Below, piece after piece: positions 34,250 through 43,042 of a DNA stretch of 64,000 bases. Location: contig JANQPO010000017.1 of the NCBI GenBank assembly GCA_028289445.1, forward strand, positions 605,537 to 669,536, written 5' to 3'. The notes under the pieces are model-generated. The model saw nothing but the letters and a program-made list of their open reading frames with translations, did no database searches and had not been told where the DNA came from. The stretch comes from Tepidamorphaceae bacterium. Its GTDB lineage: Bacteria > Pseudomonadota > Alphaproteobacteria > Rhizobiales > JAKSCL01. The first letter of the stretch is position 1. Every line of letters begins with the position of its first letter. A program made the position numbers and the translations under genes.

Positions 34250-37200
34250 GTGAACCACCTTCTCCTGACGATCGGACTGGCGATTATCCTTGCTGCGGCG
34301 GCGGCGATCACTGCGCCGTTCATCGTCGATTGGGCCTCGCAACGCGCTTTCTTCGAAGCGCAGGCAACGCGCATCTTCGGTCAGCCCGTTTCGATTGAAG
34401 GGGCGATAGACGTTCGTTTTCTACCGGAGCCGGCGTTTCGTTTCACCGATCTGACGATAGGCGAGCCGGATGCCAATGGGGAGGGTGTCATCGCGCTTGG
34501 CGCCCTCAACGTTCGCCTCGCGCCTGGCGCTATTCTGAAAGCACAGGTCGAGTTTACAGCCGCGGAGATCGAGCGACCCTCGTTCGCCGTTCGGATCGAG
34601 GATGATGGGACGCTGGTCTTGCCCGCCGTTTTGCGGACCAAGGTGTTCGATCCGACGCGCGTGTCGGCTGATGCGGTGCAGGTCCGCGACGGCAGAGTCA
34701 GTTTTGTTGATGTCGGTCAGGCCCGTGAGTGGACGATCGCCAATGTGTCTGGCGATGCTGCGGCGAGGGCGCTTGACGGTCCGTATCGTTTCGATGGCGG
34801 CTTCGTTCTCAACGACGTGCGTTATGGCGTCCGTCTCGCCACCGGCCGATTGACAGACGACGGTATGCCGGTGAACGCGATCTTCGAGTCCACCGTCAAG
34901 CCACTTACGGTATCGTTCGAGGGCAACGCTGGATTTGACGGCGAAATGCCGGTGTTCGACGGCAGTATCGACGTTGCACATGGGCTCTACGGTGAGGAGG
35001 GCGTCGAGATCGGCCCGTTATGGCGGATGGGCGGCGGGTTGTCGGCTAATCCGGAGCGTCTAGCGCTCTCTGAGGGCACGCTGTCATTCGGACCATCGGA
35101 GCGTGAGGTCAAGTTCACCGGACAAGGCGACTTCGATCTCAAGAGCGACACGCCGGTTCGCGTTGCTCTGGATGGGCGGCAGATCGATCTCGATCGTTTC
35201 TTGGGCGGCAGTCCTGAAAACCCTGTTCGCCCAAGTGCTGCCATCGAGATGCTGCGGCGTCTGGCGGCCTCGATCTCGGACGATGTCGGTCTGCGGCGTG
35301 CCGTCGACGTCGATGCGCGCATGTCAGCCGTTGTGCTTGGCGGCGACATTCTCCAAGAAGCCGTCATCGATGCGCGCGTTGACACGGAGAAGATCGTCTT
35401 CGACCGCCTGTCGGCCGTTTTTCCGGGCAACGCCACGATTGGGCTTGTCGGTGAAGCGACCGGTTTCCGGGATGATGCTGCGGTGACAGGAACGCTTTCT
35501 ATCGATGCGCTGAACATAGTCCCGGCTGTTCGCTGGGCGTCCGCTGGCGGCGCCGCCGCGCTTAGGGACGCGGAACAAGTGATTGCCGGCCTTTCGATGA
35601 AGGCCGGACTTAACTGGACCGCCGACACGGTCCAGCTTTCCGACATTGATGGTAAGCTGCGTGAATCGCCCTTCGGCGGATCGCTGGCATTTCGCGGAGC
35701 GACGGATGACCGGCCCGGTGAAGTGCGCGTAGGCCTTACGGCCCGGTTGCTCGATCTGCCGGCGATCGATCTAGCGGCATTTAGTCCGGCGGCGCTTAAT
35801 CGCGACCGGGACTCGCAAACAGCCGATAGCGGTGGCTGGTCGTGGCTTTCGCAGTATCTTGTCGATCTGAACATTGCCGTTGACACACTCTTTGTCGGTG
35901 ATACCGGCGCCGCAGGAGTCGTCGCCGACCTGACCGTCAGCGACGGGAATGTCGACATCCGCGATCTTGAGATCGCCGAGGTGCTCGGTGCCTCGGTCAA
36001 AGCCTCCGGCAGTCTCTCCGGCTGGCCAGACAATCCAGACGGGGCTGTCACACTCACGGTCGATGCCGCCAAGCTCGACAAGATCGCGCCGCTTGTCGCG
36101 GCGTTCGATTGGGCGCCCGCAGCGCTTTCTCAGACCAACGGGGGCGGTGTTAACCTCTTCGAGCCGGCTAGGATCGTGGCAGACGTGACAGCTGGGCTGA
36201 CCGATTCCGGTGCGCGGCTGACCATCATCGGATCGGGTCGGCTGGGCGAGACCGATATTGCCGTCGATAGCGACTTTGAAACACTGGCCGAAGTCGATGG
36301 CGGTCATTATGTCGCCGCAGATATCGATGTCAGGAACGCCTCCTCCCACGTGTTATTGTCACAGCTTGGGGTCGAGGCACCGGATGCTGGTCTCATCGAT
36401 GCACGCACAGTGCCGGGGATGGCATCGGTCTTGTTGCGTGGCGTCACAAATGACGCCCTGGAGACCGTGATCGACGCATCACTTCTTGGCGTCAGCTTCA
36501 GTCTGGTTGGCACATCGGCGCTCGACGACGATGAGCAACCGATGGTCGAGTTGGACGCCGAGGCAACGTTTGCTGAGTCCACCGATCTTCTCGATTTTCT
36601 TGGCCTGCCCGCGCCGGCGTCACCGGTTGCCGGCCGTCTGCGCGCCCAGGTGTCGGGTCCCCCGCGTCAGCCGGTCATCGCCGGACTCATCGGACAGATC
36701 GGCCGCACGGGCTTTTCGGGAAGCTTGGCGGTGGGCGGTTTTGAGGATCGGCTGGGTCTCGGCGGAGAGTTGACCGTCGATGAAGTCAGTCTGCCTTGGT
36801 TGCTGGGGACGGCTTTCTCGACTGGCCTGAGCGGAGCCGTCGGCACGGTTGGCGATGGGCGCTGGCCGCGTGATCCGATTCAATCGAGTCCTTTTTCGAT
36901 CGTCGACCTTGACATCGAAATGCAGTCGTCCCGGCTTGCCGTGACGGATACGATCGCGCTGGCAAACGCCGAATATCGGCTGTTGACCCGACAGGGGGCA
37001 CTGTCCCTCGATCCCGTAACGGGTACTCTGTTCGGAAGCCCGGTCGCGGCGTCGCTTGATCTCAAGCCGGAGACGGGCGGCATCGCGGTGACAGGTCGGG
37101 TTCGACTTGAAGATGCCGATCTTGCCGCCTTCTCGGAACTGGCCACCGACACCCCTCCGGCGGAAGGTCGCATGTCACTCAATGTCCAGGCGGCCGGGCA

Positions 37201-38023
37201 AGGACGCTCAATCCGGGCGATGGTGGCGTCGCTGACGGGACAGGGCCGCTACTCGTTGACAAACACGCAGATTCGACGGCTCAGCCCGAACGCCTTTCCC
37301 TTGATCGTTCGCGCGGCCGATGCGGGCATGGCGCTGGATGACGCCGAAGTGGGGCGGGTCTTCGCCAATCATCTTGACGGTGGGGCACTGTCTGTCGACA
37401 CGGCCGATGGGGTCTTCTCGCTTGCCGGCGGCGTGGCGCGCATCTCAAACGCCATTCTTGAGGGCAGCCGTGCCCTGGTGCGGGCCTCGGGCTCGTTCGA
37501 TCTGACGGATTACGGCATGAACATGGTCCTCACATTGACGCCGGACGACCGGACGGCCGGAGTCGAACCCCAGACGGAAGTTCTCGTGACGCTGGATGGA
37601 CCGGTATCGGCGCCCAGCCGCGATATCGACGTCAGTGCGCTGACCGGGTTCCTGACCGTCCAAAAATTCGAGCGCGAGGTGCAGAGGATCGAGATCCTGC
37701 AAGCCGACATTTTGGAGCGCCAGCGCTTGACGCGCGAAATGGCGCTGCATCGCCAGCAACTCGCCAAGACCGGTGATGACGGGACGGAAGAAGTGGAACT
37801 CACGCCACCGCCCAACGCCGAGGAAGCGGCTGCACCGGAGCCCGAGCCGGTTCCGCGACAGACCCAAGTAGCGCCCACGCCGCGCCGGCCGGCGAACAAT
37901 CAGTCCGATTTCTCGCAACGCATCCGGTCCGCGCTCGAACCGAACACAGGCGGCTCGGCGGTTACGGTGGAGCCGTTACCGCCGCCGATCGATCTTTCGC
38001 CGCAAAGCGTTCTCGGTCAGTAG
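34250..38023 (+). CDS. AsmA-family protein, very large
   Basis: AsmA-like proteins are anchored in the inner membrane and are thought to bridge to the outer membrane for lipid transport. The 1257-aa product starts with GTG (GGAGA about 10 bases upstream). It has one N-terminal helix (LLLTIGLAIILAAAAAITAP), then the AsmA start FIVDWASQRAFFEAQATRIF. Long stretches of beta repeats follow. The C-terminal AsmA_2 region contains NVQAAGQGRSIRAMVASLTG. The last 120 residues form a coiled and proline-rich tail. It is about twice the length of E. coli AsmA. Confidence 0.88.
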   Translation: MNHLLLTIGLAIILAAAAAITAPFIVDWASQRAFFEAQATRIFGQPVSIEGAIDVRFLPEPAFRFTDLTIGEPDANGEGVIALGALNVRLAPGAILKAQVEFTAAEIERPSFAVRIEDDGTLVLPAVLRTKVFDPTRVSADAVQVRDGRVSFVDVGQAREWTIANVSGDAAARALDGPYRFDGGFVLNDVRYGVRLATGRLTDDGMPVNAIFESTVKPLTVSFEGNAGFDGEMPVFDGSIDVAHGLYGEEGVEIGPLWRMGGGLSANPERLALSEGTLSFGPSEREVKFTGQGDFDLKSDTPVRVALDGRQIDLDRFLGGSPENPVRPSAAIEMLRRLAASISDDVGLRRAVDVDARMSAVVLGGDILQEAVIDARVDTEKIVFDRLSAVFPGNATIGLVGEATGFRDDAAVTGTLSIDALNIVPAVRWASAGGAAALRDAEQVIAGLSMKAGLNWTADTVQLSDIDGKLRESPFGGSLAFRGATDDRPGEVRVGLTARLLDLPAIDLAAFSPAALNRDRDSQTADSGGWSWLSQYLVDLNIAVDTLFVGDTGAAGVVADLTVSDGNVDIRDLEIAEVLGASVKASGSLSGWPDNPDGAVTLTVDAAKLDKIAPLVAAFDWAPAALSQTNGGGVNLFEPARIVADVTAGLTDSGARLTIIGSGRLGETDIAVDSDFETLAEVDGGHYVAADIDVRNASSHVLLSQLGVEAPDAGLIDARTVPGMASVLLRGVTNDALETVIDASLLGVSFSLVGTSALDDDEQPMVELDAEATFAESTDLLDFLGLPAPASPVAGRLRAQVSGPPRQPVIAGLIGQIGRTGFSGSLAVGGFEDRLGLGGELTVDEVSLPWLLGTAFSTGLSGAVGTVGDGRWPRDPIQSSPFSIVDLDIEMQSSRLAVTDTIALANAEYRLLTRQGALSLDPVTGTLFGSPVAASLDLKPETGGIAVTGRVRLEDADLAAFSELATDTPPAEGRMSLNVQAAGQGRSIRAMVASLTGQGRYSLTNTQIRRLSPNAFPLIVRAADAGMALDDAEVGRVFANHLDGGALSVDTADGVFSLAGGVARISNAILEGSRALVRASGSFDLTDYGMNMVLTLTPDDRTAGVEPQTEVLVTLDGPVSAPSRDIDVSALTGFLTVQKFEREVQRIEILQADILERQRLTREMALHRQQLAKTGDDGTEEVELTPPPNAEEAAAPEPEPVPRQTQVAPTPRRPANNQSDFSQRIRSALEPNTGGSAVTVEPLPPPIDLSPQSVLGQ

Positions 38024-38038
38024 CTTAGCGCTTTCAGC

Positions 38039-38085
38039 GAAGAGATTGATTCAAACGCGCTCTGGCGGAGTGCTTCAATCTCTTC
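38039..38085. other. Inverted repeat at the asmA / RHH convergent junction
   Basis: An 11-bp perfect inverted repeat, GAAGAGATTGA and TCAATCTCTTC, encloses 25 bases containing CAAACGCGCTCTGGCGGAG. It lies 15 bases past the asmA stop and 10 bases before the stop of the convergent ribbon-helix-helix gene. It has no T tract. It may act as a bidirectional terminator or processing signal, like the REP-like elements elsewhere in the window, but its sequence is different from theirs. Confidence 0.6.
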
Positions 38086-38095
38086 ACACAAGGTT

Positions 38096-38314
38096 CTAGT
38101 CCGGCAGCGTGTTGCGCACAGCCATCAGCGCATAGACCCGCAGGGATGAGGCGAGGGGTGTTTGGCCGCGATCGCGATCGATCTGCGCGATCAACTGTTC
38201 AGTGGACTGACCTGAAGCCGCAGCGGCGGACGTCAGCGCCTCCCAAAACTCCGGTTCCAAGGCCACGCTGGTGCGATGACCGTTCAGCGACAGGGATCGC
38301 TTGACCAGCGGCAT
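38096..38314 (-). CDS. Ribbon-helix-helix domain protein (RHH_4 type)
   Basis: This 72-aa protein has a basic, DNA-binding beta strand KRSLSLNGHRTSVALEPEFW and two helices (ALTSAAAASGQSTEQLIAQI). The pattern is that of the RHH_4 family found behind fumC and DUF4169 in many alphaproteobacteria. The ATG at 38314 is chosen; GGAGG lies upstream, within the end of the DUF4169 gene. Its regulatory target is unknown. It is third in a fumC-DUF4169-RHH operon. Confidence 0.8.
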   Translation of the reverse strand: MPLVKRSLSLNGHRTSVALEPEFWEALTSAAAASGQSTEQLIAQIDRDRGQTPLASSLRVYALMAVRNTLPD

Positions 38315-38321
38315 CCGGCGC

Positions 38322-38507
38322 TTAGGCCTCCGGCTCGCGGCGTTTGGCCGCGTGATCCTTGGCAACCCTGTTGTTCGCCGCGCGCGTTACCGTCTTCTCG
38401 GCTTTTGTTCGTCCAAAGGCGATGCGGTTTGCCTCGGCCTTGTTTGCTTTGTCGGCGCGAACCTTCGCCTTGCGGGCGCGGCGCAAATTGACGACGTCGC
38501 CGGTCAT
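38322..38507 (-). CDS. DUF4169 small basic protein
   Basis: The 61-aa protein is very rich in Lys, Arg and Ala: [20 protein letters not shown], then [13 protein letters not shown]. This is the DUF4169 pattern. It overlaps the fumC stop by four bases, so translation is coupled. No function is known for the family. The charge suggests nucleic-acid contact, but this is speculation. Confidence 0.8.
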   Translation of the reverse strand: MTGDVVNLRRARKAKVRADKANKAEANRIAFGRTKAEKTVTRAANNRVAKDHAAKRREPEA

Positions 38508-39895
38508 GATGGTGCGATCATCTTCTCCGGCCGGACGATCTCGTCGAATTCCGCATCCGTTACATAGCTGCCACCGACGGCCTCTTCGCGGAGCGTCGTG
38601 CCGTTCTTATGGGCGGTCTTGGCGATCTTGGCGGCATTGTCGTAGCCGATCTTGGGCGCCAGCGCGGTAACCAGCATCAGCGAACGGTTGAGTCCGGCCT
38701 CGATGTTTTCGACGCGCGGCTCGATGCCGACGACGCAATTGTCGGTGAACGAGATCGCGGCATCGGACATCAGCCGCACCGACTGCAGGAAGTTGTAGGC
38801 CATGACCGGATTGAAGACGTTCAGTTCGAAATGGCCCTGGCTGCCGGCAAAGGTGAGCGCCGCGTGATTGCCGAAAATCTGGACGCAGACCTGGGTCAGC
38901 GCCTCGCATTGGGTCGGATTGACCTTGCCCGGCATGATCGAGGAGCCCGGCTCGTTCTCCGGCAGCGCCAGTTCGCCAAGCCCCGCGCGCGGGCCGGAGC
39001 CGAGGAAGCGGATGTCATTGGCGATTTTAAACAGCGACGCTGCCACCGTGTTGATCGCGCCGTGGCTCATCACCATCGCATCATGGGCGGCAAGGGCTTC
39101 GAACTTGTTCGGCGCGGTCTTGAAGGGGAGGCCGGTGATCTGCGCGATCTTATCCGCCACCATGTCGGCGAACCCGACGGGCGCGTTGAGACCCGTGCCG
39201 ACGGCGGTGCCGCCCTGAGCCAGTTCCATCAGCCGGGGCAGGGTCTGCTCGATCCGCTCAATGCCGTTGTCGAGCTGTGCCGTGTAGCCGGAAAACTCCT
39301 GCCCGAGCGTGAGCGGTGTCGCATCCTGGGTGTGGGTGCGCCCAATCTTGATGATCGTCTTCCAGGCTTCCGCTTTGTCGTTCAGGGCATTGCGGAGCTT
39401 TTGCAACGCCGGCACCAGGCGGTGGACGATCTCCTCCGAGCAGGCGATGTGCATCGCGGTCGGATAGGTGTCGTTCGACGACTGGCTCATATTGCAGTGG
39501 TCGTTCGGATGAACGGGCGACTTCGAGCCCATCTCGCCGCCGAGGATCTCAATCGCCCGGTTCGAGATCACCTCGTTGGCGTTCATGTTCGATTGGGTGC
39601 CTGACCCGGTCTGCCAGACCACGAGGGGAAAGTGGTCGTCGAGTTTGCCTTCGATCACCTCGTCGGCAGCCTTGACGATGGCTTCGCCGACGTTTTGGTC
39701 AAGCCGTCCAAGCGCCATGTTCGCTTCGGCCGCGGCTCGCTTGACAATACCGAGCGCACGCACCACCGGCGCCGGCTGCTTTTCCCAACCGATCTTGAAG
39801 TTACCGAGAGAACGTTGCGCCTGCGCGCCCCAATAGCGATCGGCGGCAACCTCGATCGGGCCGAATGTGTCGGTTTCGGTACGGGTTTCGGACAT
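38504..39895 (-). CDS. fumC: Fumarate hydratase class II FumC
   Basis: FumC is the iron-independent fumarase that interconverts fumarate and malate in the TCA cycle. The 463-aa protein is full length. It has the substrate-site segments [20 protein letters not shown] and [20 protein letters not shown], and the superfamily signature [15 protein letters not shown]. It leads the fumC-DUF4169-RHH operon, whose order is conserved in related genomes. Confidence 0.97.
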   Translation of the reverse strand: MSETRTETDTFGPIEVAADRYWGAQAQRSLGNFKIGWEKQPAPVVRALGIVKRAAAEANMALGRLDQNVGEAIVKAADEVIEGKLDDHFPLVVWQTGSGTQSNMNANEVISNRAIEILGGEMGSKSPVHPNDHCNMSQSSNDTYPTAMHIACSEEIVHRLVPALQKLRNALNDKAEAWKTIIKIGRTHTQDATPLTLGQEFSGYTAQLDNGIERIEQTLPRLMELAQGGTAVGTGLNAPVGFADMVADKIAQITGLPFKTAPNKFEALAAHDAMVMSHGAINTVAASLFKIANDIRFLGSGPRAGLGELALPENEPGSSIMPGKVNPTQCEALTQVCVQIFGNHAALTFAGSQGHFELNVFNPVMAYNFLQSVRLMSDAAISFTDNCVVGIEPRVENIEAGLNRSLMLVTALAPKIGYDNAAKIAKTAHKNGTTLREEAVGGSYVTDAEFDEIVRPEKMIAPS

Positions 39896-40037
39896 GGGTG
39901 AAGATAGCCTCCGGATGGTGCGGCAAACGACGGGTGCCGTTTAGCATAGGAAGCCGGGCGGGTCGATGACAGGGGCGGTTCAGGATGTGCCCAAATCCGC
40001 CCCTGATATACCGGGAGCTTGTGTGCGTCGGCGATGA

Positions 40038-40526
40038 CTAAGCAAGGATGATACTCGCTACCAAGAAACAGATCGCAGAAAGCAGCGAACCGACCGTCCG
40101 CACATGGTTGAGACGGGTCCAGCTAACGCCATAGACTTGCCAATAGGTCGCCGCGTCGGCGGAGGCGAAGTCGAGGCCGTCGAGCCGCTTGTTCATTGGA
40201 ACGTTGCCGATCATGGTCACGGCCACCACGCCCACAACGTATGTCGCCGCGCCGACCATCGTCCAAGTTGCCGCGAGACCGCCATCCATCATTCCGGCTA
40301 TGGCGGCAATCGCGATCATGACGGGAGCCAGACCCAGCAACATCATGAGAAAGGCCGAGCGGTAGACCGTGCGGTTGATCATTTGCATCGATTCAATGCC
40401 ACCCGCTGGCCTAGCAGCGATCAATCCGCGCATCACGAAATCGGAAAACGACTGAAAGACGCCGGCGACGAGTGCACTGCCGACTCCCGTTGCGAGGCAG
40501 GCGTAGACGAGCCAGTGATAGGTCAT
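40038..40526 (-). CDS. DUF1772-domain membrane protein
   Basis: The 162-aa protein has four membrane helices (for example LVYACLATGVGSALVAGVF and FLMMLLGLAPVMIAIAAIAG). The DUF1772 features NVPMNKRL and a final W-x-x-x-N-H segment (YGVSWTRLNHVRTVGSL) are present. Relatives include anthrone oxygenase-like proteins, but the biochemical role is not established. It lies 39 bases downstream of the quinone-reductase gene on the same strand, so it probably shares its TetR-controlled promoter. Confidence 0.8.
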   Translation of the reverse strand: MTYHWLVYACLATGVGSALVAGVFQSFSDFVMRGLIAARPAGGIESMQMINRTVYRSAFLMMLLGLAPVMIAIAAIAGMMDGGLAATWTMVGAATYVVGVVAVTMIGNVPMNKRLDGLDFASADAATYWQVYGVSWTRLNHVRTVGSLLSAICFLVASIILA

Positions 40527-40565
40527 TGCACTATCCTCTTAAGTTGGGTTGATCCTGCGGTCGGC

Positions 40566-41150
40566 CTAGGCGGCCGCCCTTTGCCCCATTCTTTGGGCGC
40601 GATGCATCCAGCGGCCGATCTTCTCTGGGCTGGCCATCTTTACGGAGCCGAGTTGGATGACGTTCTTGGTCTTGATGCCGCAAAAGCCGAGCACTTGGTT
40701 CTTCATAACCCGGCGGGCCGGCTTGCGATAAAGCACCGTGTCGAGCAGAGGCGGCGTGTCCGACGTGATGACGGCATCGGCCGTCTTGCCAACCAGCAGC
40801 TTGTCCCAGGCCACGCCCTTTCGGTGATACTTGAAGCCGAAGCCCGGTGTGAGTGCCCGATCGAGAACGGCCTTCGCCTTGGTTGGCATCGCACCCCACC
40901 AATAGGGGTGGATGATCAAGATGTGATCGGCCCAGGCTATAGCGTCTTGCCAGGCCTTGAGATCGGGTTCGAGCGGCGCGGCATTACTGCCATATCCCTC
41001 GAACTCGGCGGCGAAACTCATTTCGGCGAGATTCATGCGGCGAACGTCGGCGCCTTGGGCTTCGGCACCGGCCTGATAGGCGTCCGCCAGGCCTTCGCAC
41101 AGCGAGCCCGCCCGCGGATGAGCAACCCAGATGAAAACACGTTTTGTCAT
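40566..41150 (-). CDS. NAD(P)H:quinone oxidoreductase, flavodoxin-like (MdaB/KefF type)
   Basis: The 194-aa protein has the flavodoxin-2 fold: MTKRVFIWVAHPRAGSLCEG at the phosphate-binding start, then AWADHILIIHPYWWGAMPTK. The segment KAVLDRALTPGFGFKYHRKG is typical of NQO-like and KefF-like quinone reductases. AAAGGAC precedes the ATG. It is divergent from a TetR regulator across three tandem operators, so it is probably induced by an electrophile or quinone. The inducer is unknown. Confidence 0.85.
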   Translation of the reverse strand: MTKRVFIWVAHPRAGSLCEGLADAYQAGAEAQGADVRRMNLAEMSFAAEFEGYGSNAAPLEPDLKAWQDAIAWADHILIIHPYWWGAMPTKAKAVLDRALTPGFGFKYHRKGVAWDKLLVGKTADAVITSDTPPLLDTVLYRKPARRVMKNQVLGFCGIKTKNVIQLGSVKMASPEKIGRWMHRAQRMGQRAAA

Positions 41151-41163
41151 GGCTTGTCCTTTC

Positions 41164-41219
41164 TTGACACTATGTCAATTGACACAGCGTCAAGTATGTG
41201 TCACTTTACATTATGTCAA
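41164..41219. promoter_or_regulatory. Three tandem TetR-type operators
   Basis: The perfect palindrome TTGACACTATGTCAA (41164-41178) is followed directly by the near-perfect TTGACACAGCGTCAA (41179-41193). After 11 bases comes the degenerate copy TTTACATTATGTCAA (41205-41219). The shared core is TTGACA-N3-TGTCAA. They fill the 62-base gap between the divergent quinone-reductase and tetR starts, and the third copy covers the tetR ATG. This is the layout of an autoregulated TetR locus. The TTGACA half-sites could also serve as -35 boxes. Confidence 0.7.
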
Positions 41220-41833
41220 GTGAAAATCTCGATACTCGAACGCGAATCCTGAATTCGGCCTGGCGCTTGCTGGAAGCCAATGTCGGCGGCGACGTGCGCA
41301 TGAGCGATATCGCCAAGGAGGCAGGGATCAGCCGGCAGGCGGTCTACCTGCACTTCCCCACACGGGGAGACCTCTTGGTCGCGACGACACGGCATCTCGA
41401 TCACGTCAAGGATGTGGACCAGCGGCTTGCTGCCAGCCGCGGCGCCACGACTGGTCGCGCGCGGCTCGATGCCTTCATCGAGGCTTGGGGCAACTACATT
41501 CCGGAGATCTATGGCATTGCGCGGGCGCTTTGGGCGGCGATGCACGCCGACGCAGCAGCCGCGCATGCCTGGGATGATCGCATGGAGGCCGTGCGGCAGG
41601 GATGCGAAGCCGCCGTCAAGGCCTTGCGCAAGGATGGCAATCTGACGCCCGGCTTGTCGGTCAAGGACGCGACGGACCTTTTATGGATGCTGTTGTCGGT
41701 TCGAAACTGGGAGGCGTTGACGATCGATCGCGGCTGGTCGCAGAAGAAATATATAGACGCGATGAAGCGGGCCGCTGTGCGGATGATCGTCGCCGAACGA
41801 GTGGGCGAGTTGACGGTTACGTCTTCTTCCTGA
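41213..41833 (+). CDS. TetR-family transcriptional repressor
   Basis: The N-terminal helix-turn-helix is clear: TRTRILNSAWRLLEANVGGD, then MSDIAKEAGISRQAVYLHFP. The ligand-binding domain follows (about 70-206). The ATG at 41213 gives 206 aa; a GTG at 41198 is also open, and neither has a good ribosome site. The gene start lies inside the third operator copy, implying tight autorepression. It diverges from the quinone reductase/DUF1772 pair that it most likely controls. Its 3' end overlaps the end of the convergent sspB gene by 17 bases. Confidence 0.9.
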   Translation: MSSENLDTRTRILNSAWRLLEANVGGDVRMSDIAKEAGISRQAVYLHFPTRGDLLVATTRHLDHVKDVDQRLAASRGATTGRARLDAFIEAWGNYIPEIYGIARALWAAMHADAAAAHAWDDRMEAVRQGCEAAVKALRKDGNLTPGLSVKDATDLLWMLLSVRNWEALTIDRGWSQKKYIDAMKRAAVRMIVAERVGELTVTSSS

Positions 41834-42329
41834 ACGCATCCAGCGACACGACCTCGGCGCTGTCGTCGGCCGGGGTGCCGACCTCCGGCACATCCTCGGC
41901 GGCCGCCTCGGCCTCGCTATCCATCTCAAACGTGGCGCTTTCCTCCGCGACACCGTCGACCTCTTCGCCGTCGGCCTCGACCTCGAATTCAAGACCGAAC
42001 TGAACCGAAGGATCGAAGAACCGCGTAATCGCGGAGAAGGGGACCAGCAGACGCTCCGGGATGCCGTTGAAGGCAAGTCCGACCGAAAAGCCATGCTCGG
42101 TCACTTCTAGGTCCCAGTACTGGTGCTGGAGGACGACCGTCATCTCCTCGGGGTACTGGTCGCGCATGCGCTGCGAAAGCCGGACGCCGGAGGCGGTCGT
42201 TGCGAAGGTAATATAGAAATGATGTTCGCCGGGCAGCCCGTCCTTCTCAACGCCCTTCAACACGGTCGTGATCACGCCGCGCAGAGCGTTTTGCGCCAAT
42301 ATGTCGTAGCGGATCAGGTCCTGGGTCAT
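41817..42329 (-). CDS. sspB: SspB-family ClpXP adaptor
   Basis: SspB tethers ssrA-tagged proteins to ClpXP for degradation. The core domain starts RYDILAQNALRGVITTVLKG and contains LPGEHHFYITFATTASGVRL and LQHQYWDLEVTEHGFSVGLA, as in the alphaproteobacterial SspB family. An acidic flexible linker (about 115-155) leads to the C-terminal VVSLDAFRKK, which fits the ClpX-docking motif. The ATG at 42329 (170 aa) fits the family start; an upstream frame to 42458 is not conserved. The gene is immediately downstream of ssrA on the same strand. Confidence 0.88.
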   Translation of the reverse strand: MTQDLIRYDILAQNALRGVITTVLKGVEKDGLPGEHHFYITFATTASGVRLSQRMRDQYPEEMTVVLQHQYWDLEVTEHGFSVGLAFNGIPERLLVPFSAITRFFDPSVQFGLEFEVEADGEEVDGVAEESATFEMDSEAEAAAEDVPEVGTPADDSAEVVSLDAFRKKT

Positions 42330-42540
42330 TGCGAACACCGATTGTCGGCGAATTCGAAAGTACCCCTTAAAATGCATTGCTAGGCGCTGGAGGGAAGAGG
42401 AAAGTGCGGTCCGATGCCTCGGAACCGCAGAAAATGACTGTTCGTAGGATAAGCTCACGACGACACTCCGACCCAGCGCAACACAACCACATGCCTGTCG
42501 GTGGATCGTAAAAACGTAAAATGTCGTGGCTTCGCTATCA

Positions 42541-42870
42541 GTGGAGGCTTCTGTTGCCAGGTGCCTCCGAACCCCGCCCGGCGGGGCTAGCCGCCGGGGC
42601 TTAATTTCGGTGTTTCAAACTGCCTTACGCAGCTTGAGCAACCGGAGCATAGTTGTCGTTTGCAACTATCAATTTGGCCCGATAACGGTGGTACCATGCC
42701 GAGCGAAAACCAGACCTTTACACCCTCGTCGATCCTATTTCGCCCCCACCGAAGCCCGCTAAATTCTTGTTGGCAAACGGGTTTTGGTGGAGGCGCCGGG
42801 TACTGCCCCCGGGTCCGATAGGCTTATTGCGACGGTCATTTATCGCCATAGTCGGGAAATGCCGACGCGC
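42541..42870 (-). ncRNA. ssrA: Transfer-messenger RNA, circularly permuted two-piece form
   Basis: On the minus strand the acceptor piece comes first and ends CGCCTCCACCA, with its CCA at 42787-42785. After a 37-base spacer the coding piece starts at 42747 with GGGGGCG. These pair as a 7-bp acceptor stem with a G-U at the third pair, the alanine-tRNA identity element. The tag frame 42663-42625 reads ANDNYAPVAQAA then TAA. A GC-rich hairpin and a GGAGGC/GCCTCC pair follow. A TATATT box (42873-42878) suggests transcription starts near 42866. The outer ends are approximate. Confidence 0.93.
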
Positions 42871-43042
42871 TTAATATAAGACCTCAACGGCCTTAATAAA
42901 AGGTTCCGTTTGGGGCGTGTGCCGGCTTGGGAAACGCCCGATGAACCGTTCTGACATCAACGTGACCCAATATGACTGGAATTCGCGCCACGGCGACGCA
43001 TTTCTTGAGACGCAAGACAGCTTCAACGAGGGAGACTTCGCG

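Noticed and set aside
42526..42762. A 78-codon open frame on the plus strand
   Set aside because: It lies over the tmRNA coding piece and spacer. The RNA gene on the minus strand explains the sequence.
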